A stretch of DNA of 64,000 nt from Rickettsiella endosymbiont of Miltochrista miniata (GTDB taxonomy: Bacteria; Pseudomonadota; Gammaproteobacteria; Diplorickettsiales; Diplorickettsiaceae): assembly GCF_964031245.1 (NCBI RefSeq), contig NZ_OZ035017.1, positions 62,001-126,000 of the forward strand, given 5' to 3'. The notes beneath the pieces were generated by a model. It was not told where the DNA came from. It worked only from the letters and a program-made list of their open reading frames with translations, and searched no databases. The position numbers and the translations under genes were made by a program. Position 1 is the stretch's first letter. Each line of letters starts with the position of its first letter. Below, one piece after another: positions 46,837-56,100 of this stretch.

Positions 46837-47943
46837 ATGAATTTTTTGCAAACAATATCTATAACTTTATTGCAATTTTGCATGTTGAAAGCCTTAATTA
46901 TCCTTTTACTAACGGCTATACTTTGTTTTTTATTCCCGATTTGCTATCAAAAATACCAACGACATTTAAATCATAAGCCACATATTTTGAGCCTTGTAGT
47001 ACTTGAGTCCATTTATAGGCCATTATTGGTATTGATTGCTGTTATGGGCATACTTTATGCCCTCGAATCACTTTGTATGGCTTGGAAGGGGATTAGCACA
47101 GATCAATTTCACTTAATTCGAAATTTAGCTTTTACAGCGCTACTCGCTTGGTTTTTGTGGCGGTTTGTTTCTTTTTATAAAGCAGCCTTTCTCAAAGCCT
47201 CTAAAAATAAAACGATTGATAAAACTCTAGTTCATGGGTTGAGTCAGATTGCAAAATTAACGATTATTATTATTACGGCTTTATCTATATTTCAAATTTT
47301 TGGGTTTAGCATTGCCGGAGTTTTAGCTTTTGGTGGGATGGGCGGTATCATCATAGGTTTTGCCGCTAAAGATCTATTGTCCAACTTGTTTGGTAGCTGC
47401 ATGCTTTTTTTAGATAGGCCTTTTGTAATAGGTGATCAAATCAATTTGCCAGCACTTAAAGTGGAAGGTACCGTAGAAGAAATAGGTTGGCGGGTTTGCA
47501 GAATTCGAACTCCGGATTGCCGTCCTGTGTATATTCCAAACGCTTTATTTTCAAATTTAGTCGTAGAAAATCCTTCAAGAATGAAATATAGACGATTCTA
47601 TTGTCAAATTAGTTTACGTTACCAAGACTTAATGAAGGTTCCTGCTATTTTGGAGGAAATGCAGTCGATATTAAAAGACAATATGGCTATTGATAAGGAT
47701 AGACCCATAACCGTAAATCTTAGAGAGTTGGGTAATACTTCTCTTAATTTAGTGGTGATAGCTTATACCAATATTGTTAATAGTGCGGATTTTTTAAAAT
47801 TGCAACAAGCATTGTTTTTGGAATTATTAGCCTGTATTAAGCGTAATGGCGCTGAATGGTCTTTTCCTAGCCATAATATTTATTTAACCAAAGAAGCTGC
47901 CGAATCAGTTAGTTCTCAAGCTCAAGATGAAATTAAAACTTAG
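46837..47943 (+). CDS. MscS-family mechanosensitive channel
   Basis: This 368-residue protein has four membrane segments before a pore helix region (FGGMGGIIIGFAAKDLLSNLFG), then FDRPF-like LDRPFVIGDQI and a beta-domain with EEIGWRVCRIRT. This is the MscS core; the extra N-terminal segments make it a YnaI-like medium-size member. It releases solutes on osmotic downshift. The last 17 bp overlap the next gene. Confidence 0.88.
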   Translation: MNFLQTISITLLQFCMLKALIILLLTAILCFLFPICYQKYQRHLNHKPHILSLVVLESIYRPLLVLIAVMGILYALESLCMAWKGISTDQFHLIRNLAFTALLAWFLWRFVSFYKAAFLKASKNKTIDKTLVHGLSQIAKLTIIIITALSIFQIFGFSIAGVLAFGGMGGIIIGFAAKDLLSNLFGSCMLFLDRPFVIGDQINLPALKVEGTVEEIGWRVCRIRTPDCRPVYIPNALFSNLVVENPSRMKYRRFYCQISLRYQDLMKVPAILEEMQSILKDNMAIDKDRPITVNLRELGNTSLNLVVIAYTNIVNSADFLKLQQALFLELLACIKRNGAEWSFPSHNIYLTKEAAESVSSQAQDEIKT

Positions 47944-48787
47944 TGTTATAGGCTGTGGGCGTTTAGGAAAAACTTTAGCGGCTTTGTTCCTTAGTACCGA
48001 ACTTGTCTGTATCCAAGATATTATTAATTTAAGTATCGCTAGTAGTGAAAATGCTGTTGTTTTTCTAGGGCAAGGTAGCGCTTGTAAGACACTTAAGCAA
48101 CTTAGATCCGCGGATATTTATTTAATAGCAACGCCTGATGACAGTATTGAGTTAATAGCCCAACAAATAAGTCTACAAGGCATATTAAGACCAGGAAACG
48201 TGATTTTCCATTGCAGTGGTTTGTTATCCTCTGAATGTTTAAGCGCTGTAACGAGTTTGGGTTGTTATACCGCTAGCTTACATCCAGTCTTTAGTTTTTC
48301 TGAACCAGTAATGGATGTAAAAAACTTTGCAGGAACCTATTGTGCATTTGAAGGTAATCAAGAAGCATTAGATCGGTTGTTACCACTATTTAATGCGATA
48401 TATGGACAGATATTTTTAATCGAGAAAAAGGATAAGCCACTTTATCATAGCGCTAGTGTGCTGGCTTCTAACTATCTAGTTACCTTATCAGCTATGGCTA
48501 GGGATTGTTATTCCAAAGCCGGCCTAAACGATAAATTAGCTGAAAATCTTACGCTAGCGCTTATGTCTCAAGCCTTAGATAAAGCACAAAGACTGCATCC
48601 TGAAGAAGCACTGACGGGGCCTCTGCAACGAGCAGATGTAAATACTTTAAAAAAACATCTATCTGCGCTGCATCCTTTTCCCGAGTTAGAGTATTTTTAT
48701 AAAAGTATGGGAAAAGCTACATTAGCTTTGACTAGGCACGACGAAAGCCTAAAAAAATCATTAACGCAGCTTTTTACAGGTGAGTGA
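47927..48787 (+). CDS. Rossmann-fold DUF2520 protein
   Basis: This 286-residue protein starts with a nucleotide-binding motif (LSVIGCGRLGKTLAALF) and carries a C-terminal helical DUF2520-like domain (HSASVLASNYLVTLSAMA, LTGPLQRADVNTLKKHL). It resembles ProC/6-phosphogluconate dehydrogenase relatives. The substrate is unknown. It overlaps the mscS end by 17 bp and is convergent with rpsT, 5 bp away. Confidence 0.85.
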   Translation: MKLKLSVIGCGRLGKTLAALFLSTELVCIQDIINLSIASSENAVVFLGQGSACKTLKQLRSADIYLIATPDDSIELIAQQISLQGILRPGNVIFHCSGLLSSECLSAVTSLGCYTASLHPVFSFSEPVMDVKNFAGTYCAFEGNQEALDRLLPLFNAIYGQIFLIEKKDKPLYHSASVLASNYLVTLSAMARDCYSKAGLNDKLAENLTLALMSQALDKAQRLHPEEALTGPLQRADVNTLKKHLSALHPFPELEYFYKSMGKATLALTRHDESLKKSLTQLFTGE

Positions 48788-48792
48788 GGATT

Positions 48793-49071
48793 TTAGGCAG
48801 CAGCAGAAGTTGTCAATTTGCGAATTCTGACTAATAGGCGACTTTTATGTCTAGCTGCTTTGTTTTTATGGATGAAACCTTTATCAGCCATACGATCAAT
48901 AATAGGTAAGGCTACTTTGTAGGCTTCATCAGCTTCAGTTGCTTTCCCACCCTCGATAGCGACAACAACACGTTTAATATAGGTTCGCATCATGGAACGA
49001 TAGCTAGTATTATGTTGGCGGTGTTTTTCTGCTTGTCGCACACGTTTTTTTGCTTGTTTTGTATTGGCCAA
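48793..49071 (-). CDS. rpsT: 30S ribosomal protein S20
   Basis: This 92-residue primary 16S-binding protein begins [18 protein letters not shown]. The start codon is TTG (CAA on the plus strand at 49069-49071), with AGGAGG 7 bases upstream. E. coli rpsT also uses UUG, where it is part of S20 autoregulation, so the rare start is probably conserved for that reason. It has its own promoter. Confidence 0.97.
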   Translation of the reverse strand: MANTKQAKKRVRQAEKHRQHNTSYRSMMRTYIKRVVVAIEGGKATEADEAYKVALPIIDRMADKGFIHKNKAARHKSRLLVRIRKLTTSAAA

Positions 49072-49146
49072 TGGACAACCTCCTGAATTAACAACAAACG
49101 AACTTACTACTAATAGAATTAATGTAAGCCGGGTAAATAGGCGCCA

Positions 49147-49175
49147 ATCATGCCCTTATAGAGGCTATTTGTCAA
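49147..49175 (-). promoter_or_regulatory. rpsT promoter
   Basis: On the minus strand, TTGACA (49170-49175), a 17-bp spacer and CATGAT (49147-49152). The UUG start codon lies about 76 bp downstream, giving a leader with room for S20 feedback. Confidence 0.6.
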
Positions 49176-49197
49176 TCGAGAGAGGCGCTCATATTAC

Positions 49198-51297
49198 TTA
49201 TTCTTCTACTGAGTTATCACTATCATCTGCTTCCAATATATCTTGATTTTTATCAGGCTTAGCAGGAGAAGTTTCATCTTCTATTTCATTGCTATCTTCA
49301 TCGTCTTCATCAGCTTCGGCCGCGGTTTTATTGACTTTAGATGACATTGAAGTATCAGCAGGCTGGGAAGAATTCGATGGATTTGTAGATTCACCTAACT
49401 GATTATCCGGTTTTTTTTCAGGAACAATCACTGGAAGAGGCTGAGAAGTAATAGTGGGTATGGGAGAAGGGGGTATTAAGTAATAATCTAAAAGCTTGCG
49501 AGCAATTTGAGTTGCTGGAGTAACGCTATTCTGGATAACGATAGCAAGGGCAATTGAAGGTTTTTCAACGGGAGCAAAAGCAATAAATAATGAATTATCA
49601 CGCAGTTTGGCAGCGACTGTCTTGGTATCATAACGTTCATCATTTTTTAAACTATATACTTGAGCAGTCCCTGTTTTGCCTGCTAAGGTATAGGGAACAC
49701 CTGGAAAAAAGCGTTCGGCGGTTCCTCCTGGGGCATTAACGACATGTTGCATAGCTGTACGGATAAAACTCAAAATATCTTGAGGTAAATTAACCGGTTC
49801 TAACTGTTGTGGTTTAGTAAAACTTACTGTTCCATCCCCCTTGCGCCAGCTTAATACGACATGAGGCTTCCAACGGTCTCCCCATTCAGCGAGGGCGCTG
49901 ACTGCGAATGCAAGTTGTATGGGCGTTACTAATAGAAAACCTTGGCCTATGCCGGCATTTAACGTATCTCCACCATACCAGGGGGCGCCATAGGATTTTT
50001 CTTTCCATTGAGGATTAGGTAAAACTCCACTACTTTCGTCAGGAAGATCGATATCTGTTGGGCTTCCAAAGCCAAATCGCTGTAAGCTGGTGTAAATCCT
50101 GTTTATTCCCATACGTAAACTCAGATTATAAAAATAAATATCAGAAGAAACAGTCAGCGCCTTGAGTAAATTTACATCACCATAAGCATGACGACGAAAA
50201 TTATGATAAATCCTTCCTTTCCCGTTAATTTGGAATTCTCCGGTGTCATGAATGGTAAAGGTGGGTGTAACCACATTTTCTAAAAGGGCTCCCGTGCTGA
50301 TGAAAGGTTTGATGGTGGAACCAGGGTGATAAGCACCACGTAGGGCGCGGTTATAGAGAGGGTTTCCGGGTTCATTTTGCAAGATTTCATAATCATGCTG
50401 CCGAATCCCACTCACGAAAAGATTGGGGTCGAAAGTAGGATTACTTACCAAGGCTAAAACTTCACCACTACGAGGATCCAAGGCTACGATAGCCCCTTTT
50501 TGACTGCCTAAAGCTTGTTGTGCTAATTTTTGTAAATTACTATCGATAGTTAAAGTAATACTTCTTCCTGCGATAGGCCTAGTTTGTTTTAATATGCGTA
50601 CGATTTGACCATGCACATTCGTTTCTACCTGCTGATAACCGACTGTACCATGTAGCTGCGCTTCATAATATTTCTCTACGCCGGTTTTGCCGATGAAATT
50701 ACTCGCACTATAATTGACCGGATCTACGCTTTGTAATTCTTTTTCATTAATTCTTCCCATATAGCCTACTATCGCCGCAAAAGAACCGCCTTGAGGGTAA
50801 TAACGTATCATTTGCGCTTGTATCGCAACGCCAGGAAAGCGGAATCTTTCTAGAGAGAATCTAGCGACTTCTTCCTCATTCAATTTTAAACGTAAGGGGA
50901 CAGGCTCAAAGCGATGATGTAAGCGTCGTTGACGGTTAAATTGTTTTAAATCTTCAGCGTCTATTCTGATGAAGGAGCTTAATTGTTGAATAGTAGCATC
51001 AATATTTTTTACTAAATCAGGCGTTATAACAAGATTGAAAATAGGTTTGTTTTCTGCCAGTAATACGCCATTCCTATCGTAAATTAAGCCGCGATTTGGC
51101 TCTATGGAGACTAGGCCAAGCTGGTTTTGACGGGCCAAGGTAGTATACAGCTTATGCTGAAAGACTTGTAAATAAATTAGTCGGCCTAATAACAAGATAC
51201 TTAGAGCAGAGATACCAATAAGGATGGCGATAGCTCTACGCTTAAATAATTTATGCTCTTGATGGGTGTTCTTAAATGTATTAATTGGCTTGAGCAT
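49198..51297 (-). CDS. mrdA: penicillin-binding protein 2 with long acidic tail
   Basis: PBP2 is the transpeptidase of the elongasome, which builds the lateral cell wall. The 699-residue protein has an N-terminal anchor (about 22-45), a dimerisation domain and the transpeptidase motifs HPGSTIKPF, SSD and AGKTGTAQ. The last 92 or so residues (about 49198-49476) are Pro/Ser-rich and then strongly acidic (DEDDEDSNEIEDE), which is not typical. rodA and rlmH do not flank the gene, unlike in most gammaproteobacteria. Confidence 0.94.
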   Translation of the reverse strand: MLKPINTFKNTHQEHKLFKRRAIAILIGISALSILLLGRLIYLQVFQHKLYTTLARQNQLGLVSIEPNRGLIYDRNGVLLAENKPIFNLVITPDLVKNIDATIQQLSSFIRIDAEDLKQFNRQRRLHHRFEPVPLRLKLNEEEVARFSLERFRFPGVAIQAQMIRYYPQGGSFAAIVGYMGRINEKELQSVDPVNYSASNFIGKTGVEKYYEAQLHGTVGYQQVETNVHGQIVRILKQTRPIAGRSITLTIDSNLQKLAQQALGSQKGAIVALDPRSGEVLALVSNPTFDPNLFVSGIRQHDYEILQNEPGNPLYNRALRGAYHPGSTIKPFISTGALLENVVTPTFTIHDTGEFQINGKGRIYHNFRRHAYGDVNLLKALTVSSDIYFYNLSLRMGINRIYTSLQRFGFGSPTDIDLPDESSGVLPNPQWKEKSYGAPWYGGDTLNAGIGQGFLLVTPIQLAFAVSALAEWGDRWKPHVVLSWRKGDGTVSFTKPQQLEPVNLPQDILSFIRTAMQHVVNAPGGTAERFFPGVPYTLAGKTGTAQVYSLKNDERYDTKTVAAKLRDNSLFIAFAPVEKPSIALAIVIQNSVTPATQIARKLLDYYLIPPSPIPTITSQPLPVIVPEKKPDNQLGESTNPSNSSQPADTSMSSKVNKTAAEADEDDEDSNEIEDETSPAKPDKNQDILEADDSDNSVEE

Positions 51298-51348
51298 AAA
51301 GTTGATCGTGCCCTTAGTTAATGCTGAGTAACAGCATAGTCCTTGTTA

Positions 51349-51468
51349 TACTCTTCGCAATTGAATTTTTGTCTGTTACCGCTCAATTCGCAATCCTCAT
51401 GTATCTTGAACACATTCTGGTTGCTTTATTCTCAGGGCGCCTTGCCAAAAATTCAATTGCGAAGAGTA
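51349..51468 (+). mobile_element. 120-bp palindromic MITE-like element, full copy 6
   Basis: Both ends match: TACTCTTCGCAATTGAATTT and AATTCAATTGCGAAGAGTA are almost perfect inverted repeats. This copy shows the full 22-bp terminal repeat of the family. It is flanked by TA and lies between the divergent mrdA and hemL genes. Confidence 0.9.
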
Positions 51469-51550
51469 TATATTTACATTTAAGACAAATGTAAGCAATA
51501 TGACGACATTTTTGCTTTTGCTTATCGTTTACAATCGATAGATTACCATC

Positions 51551-51559
51551 TGGTATAAA
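51551..51559 (+). promoter_or_regulatory. extended -10 element upstream of hemL
   Basis: TGGTATAAA is a TGn-type extended -10 about 75 bp before the hemL start; no good -35 lies at the right distance. Confidence 0.35.
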
Positions 51560-51635
51560 CGACGTATTTTATCAAACATTTTAATTTTTCTGAGTATATA
51601 AAAAACTAAAGGTTTAAGACAGGTCTAAGTTAAAT

Positions 51636-52940
51636 ATGATTTCTTCACATGAGTTATTTTGTAAAGCTAAGCAGTTCATCCCAGGGGGGGTTAATTCTCC
51701 GGTGCGCTCATTTAATGCCGTGGGTGGAGATCCGATATTCTTTTCGCATGGGAAAGGGGCTTACTTATTTGATGTTCAAGGTAAATCCTATATCGATTTT
51801 GTAGGTTCCTGGGGTGCATTAATTCTTGGACATGCTCCTGAAAAAATTGTGTTGGCTGTAGAGGAAGCGGCTAAACGAGGCTTAAGTTTTGGTGCCCCCA
51901 CCTCTGCAGAGATTGACTTAGCAGAAAAAATTTCCAATTTAATGCCCAATCTAGCAAAAGTGCGTTTAATGAATTCAGGCACTGAAGCGACTATGACCGC
52001 AATCCGCCTTGCTCGAGGCTTTACCGGCCGCGATAAAATCCTAAAATTTAATGGCTGTTATCATGGTCATGTTGACGCATTGTTGATAAAAGCGGGTTCC
52101 GGATTAGCCAGTTTTGGCATACCCGATAGTGCAGGAGTTCCCAGAGTAGTGGCAGAGCAAACCTTGAGTGTGGACTTTAATAATCTCGAGCAGGTCACAC
52201 AGATGTTTATGCATTATGGCAAGGAAATTGCTGCTGTTATCGTAGAGCCTATCGCAGCGAATATGAATTGTATTTTGCCATTATCAGGTTTTTTAGAAGG
52301 GTTGCGTGAGTTATGTGATTATTATGGAAGCATACTAATTTTTGATGAGGTGATATCAGGCTTTAGAGTGGCTTTAGGTGGTGCACAAGAAATCTACCAG
52401 GTGAAACCTGATTTAACCACACTAGGCAAAATTATTGGCGGAGGTCTACCGGTCGGCGCCTTGGGTGGCCGAGCTGAGATTATGGATTGCTTAGCCCCAC
52501 AAGGAAATGTGTATCAAGCAGGGACTTTGTCAGGTAATCCAGTCACAGTAGCAGCAGGCCTTGCTACTTTAGAGATAATCAGCCAACCGGGATTCCATTC
52601 GGAATTAAATTTTATCAATGAAAAACTAATATCTGGATTATTAGAACTGGCTAAAGACGCCAATATTTGTTTGCAAGCCCATCATATTGGAGGATTATTT
52701 GGATTTCTTTTCATTGAAGAGACAGAAGTTTATAATTATCAACAAGTAAAATCAGCTAATCAATTACTTTTCAAAGAATTCTTTCACAGAATGTTAGCAG
52801 ATGGTATTTATTTTTCACCCTCCGCTTTTGAATCAGGTTTTATATCCAGTGTACACGGAGAGCAGGAAATAGACTTTACTTTAGCCGCGGCAGAAAAAGT
52901 ATTCTATAAACTAAAAGAACAGCATTTAGTGCCAGCTTAG
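51636..52940 (+). CDS. hemL: glutamate-1-semialdehyde 2,1-aminomutase
   Basis: HemL makes 5-aminolevulinate, the first heme precursor in the C5 pathway. The 434-residue PLP enzyme has IPGGVNSPVRSFNAVGG at the start, NSGTEATMTAIRLARGFTG, the cofactor Lys in TLGKIIGGGLPVGALGG and QAGTLSGNPV. Full length, alone on the plus strand. Confidence 0.96.
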   Translation: MISSHELFCKAKQFIPGGVNSPVRSFNAVGGDPIFFSHGKGAYLFDVQGKSYIDFVGSWGALILGHAPEKIVLAVEEAAKRGLSFGAPTSAEIDLAEKISNLMPNLAKVRLMNSGTEATMTAIRLARGFTGRDKILKFNGCYHGHVDALLIKAGSGLASFGIPDSAGVPRVVAEQTLSVDFNNLEQVTQMFMHYGKEIAAVIVEPIAANMNCILPLSGFLEGLRELCDYYGSILIFDEVISGFRVALGGAQEIYQVKPDLTTLGKIIGGGLPVGALGGRAEIMDCLAPQGNVYQAGTLSGNPVTVAAGLATLEIISQPGFHSELNFINEKLISGLLELAKDANICLQAHHIGGLFGFLFIEETEVYNYQQVKSANQLLFKEFFHRMLADGIYFSPSAFESGFISSVHGEQEIDFTLAAAEKVFYKLKEQHLVPA

Positions 52941-53107
52941 TTAACCCATTTTCTAATAAATTAACTTAAATTATTATTTTGTTAAAATTTTCTTTTATTT
53001 TTTTCTTTTCTTAGTGTAATTTAGATAATTAAATAGATCTCTATATTTGATTTAAAACGTCGGATATTGAGTTTAGAAATTTAAAATAATTTAACGGAAA
53101 ATAAAAA

Positions 53108-56100
53108 ATGCTAATGGATGTGGTTAATGATATAACAAATGCGGAAGTTGAAGGTATGGCCAAAGTATTTAATAATTCAACCGCCCCTGTTATCTATTCT
53201 TTATCTCAAGAATTACTTGACAATATAACTGAATTAGCGCTTTTTGAAAAAAAAATTGCTTTGAGTAACGCACTATTGACTAAACTGAATAATCAAGAAA
53301 ATCAAGAGCAAATTTATAAATTAAAAAAGGAAAAAGAAGGTTTTGAAGAGCAAAAATTAGAATTAATCAGTTTAATTAAGAAATTAGAACTTATTCAAGG
53401 CTCGACTAAAGATTTTACTTTATTTTTTATTTTTCTCAAAAGATTTTATACTTTGGCGATTGAGAAAGGAAATTTTGAACAAACGGATAAAAATATTTCT
53501 TCAAAATTAATCAGTAATTTGAAAAATGAGGAAGAAAATTTATACAATGAGTTTGTCGAGGGAGATTGTTTTTCTAAAGTATTGTTTGTCTTACCTTTCG
53601 AAATGTATCAATGTTACTTCAAGGAATATGCGAAAAATTTCTTTGACAACATTCAACATTCAAGTGATCCCTATGCGAATTCACTTTTAATTCTCAAGGC
53701 TGTATTGTATGAATGTGCTTATTTTAATGCCAATTTTAATTTAACTACTCTCAAATTATTCTTATCTCAACATATCCCTGCCCATGTTCCCTTGCCAAGC
53801 GCCAATTCTGAATTGGTAGCGTTACGTTGTTTTTTTTACTATGAGCTTTTGCTAGATTTTCTTAAATTAAAGCTTGTTCAGACTAATTTTGAGCATTTGA
53901 AAAAAGCAGTTAACTTAGAATTAAATATAGTCAATTATAAAGCCAATGCTAAGGACACACTTATAGTCGGATTAAATTATTTACAAGAAGCTTTAGGTAA
54001 AATAGATAAAAAATATAACGATTTTCTTGGGAGTGAACCGGAAGAAAAAGAAGCACATGTCAATCAAGCGTTAGTTTTTTATAATATAATAGAAAACGAA
54101 ATTCAAGTTATTCATAAAAAAACTAATAATTTAATTAATAACAAATATATGAATTTAACAAAAATGCGACGCATGTTAGCAATTATTGTTAATGAAACGC
54201 ATCTTCCGAAATTTTTGGAATTATTCAATGTAAAAACTGGTAATGATTTTAGCTTAAATAAAATGGGACAACCAGAATTTATAGAAACTAACAAAGAAGC
54301 TTTGAATTATTTATTTCATGCCATCTGCAGAGACGAATTTTATACACCATTAAATACAAGGGTAAATTTATTTATTAATAAGTTGACGGAATCTTATCCT
54401 AAAGATGATATCTCTGTTTTAGATAGTCTAGAGCTTGAAGATCTAATAGAATTTAGTTTCTATTATATTTTTACTTTACTTTATACGGATTTTAATGCCA
54501 GTTTAAAAGGGTTTAACAGACAATTACTTTATACCGAATTAGTTACATTAAGTATATTTGCCAATTTTAAATTAAAAGATTTGGAAGTATTAGAAAAAAG
54601 AAAAAATGAAGAGATAAATAAATTTTTTGAAAAAACTTTTAAAAATAAAGTTGAATATAGTCTCCACAAAAAAAATATTCTCGAAGAAATTAAATTAAAT
54701 TTAGATACTTTCCAAGATATCAGGCGTATCTTATCTGATACAAAATCTTTAGAAGATTCGCTTAAGCCGAAATTAGAGTCTAGTCTAGTTCCAATGCCTG
54801 AGAAAAATCTGTTGATAGATTCCTTAAAAGGTTTAGAAAAAAAACAAAAAATTTGTGAATTGGAGTATCAAAAAGTAGAAAAACATAAGTTTATTAATAA
54901 ACCTAAATCTATAACGCTAATTAAAACTAATGAAACCCAATCAAAGAAAAATACGGCAATAGAATGCAATAAAGCTATAGAGTATTTTTATGAGTCACTA
55001 AGTTGTTTGTCAGAAAATTTATCTGAGACTTTAAAACATATAAAAGAAAATACGCAAGATATAAATCAATTTCGTCAGAAAATTTCTTCTGCTATAGGCC
55101 AGATCTCTTTATCAATACAGAAGCTCTTATCGAGTTTAAATGGTTGGAAAAATCCAAATGAATCTCGAGATTTATCGAATTTAAGTTTACCAAAGCTATT
55201 AGAGCTAGTAGAGGAACTTGTAATAAAAAATACTTCAATTGTTAGGAAAGATCAAAAAAAGAAGTTAACTCAATTACGAGAATTGCTCAATAACTCCTCT
55301 TCATCAATCGAACTTCTGATTGGTCAAGTGAATTCAGTAATAAATAAATATCATAACTACAATAATGAAGCTAAAAAAATTCTAGGCTTACTCTCGACTT
55401 CTGTTATAAAAAACCATATTCAATCTCAATTCTTTGCCAAAAACTCGCTGACTAAAAAAGTGAAGCGTCAAATAAATGGAAAATTATCTAATGATTACAT
55501 ACGTTTAAAAGAACAATCCAATGGGTTAGAAAAAATAATTAGGCTGATTAAATGCGATACAGATGTTAGAGTAATTAAATTATATGCCGTCATTGTAGAA
55601 GCGGATGACTATCAAAAAACATATGAGCTGTTAAATGAAAAAATTAATCTTTTTAAAAATATTCCTAATAAAAAATTTAATGATTTAAGGCAAGATATTC
55701 CCTTCATTAAAGATAAAAAATTTTGTGATGAGGATAAAAAAGTTGATGTAGCTCACGGTCAGTTAATTGAAGTAATTAAAGCTGCAACTTCTGAAAACGT
55801 GACAGATGCACCAATAAAAAAAATTGCATCCATCTTAACACCCAAATGTGTTGTTAATGAAAATAGGCAACTAGATCTTGTAGATTCGATAAGTATCCAA
55901 GGACAATTAGATGTTGAAAAAAAATCGGCAGAAGAAAGTCTACTCACTGAATTTACAGAAGAAAATCTATCTAATAATTCTAACTTAGCTAGCAAAAACC
56001 TTCTAGAAGATTATGAAAGGTGGAATGTTGATTTTGAAGTCTGGAAAAATGAAAAACATACTAAGCTATATGAACTTTTTCATATTATTGAAACTTGTTC

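Noticed and set aside
53084-53097. TTAA-N6-TTAA, PmrA-box-like sequence before the large orphan
   Set aside because: It lies too close to the start codon for a -35 region regulator site, and such matches are common in AT-rich DNA.
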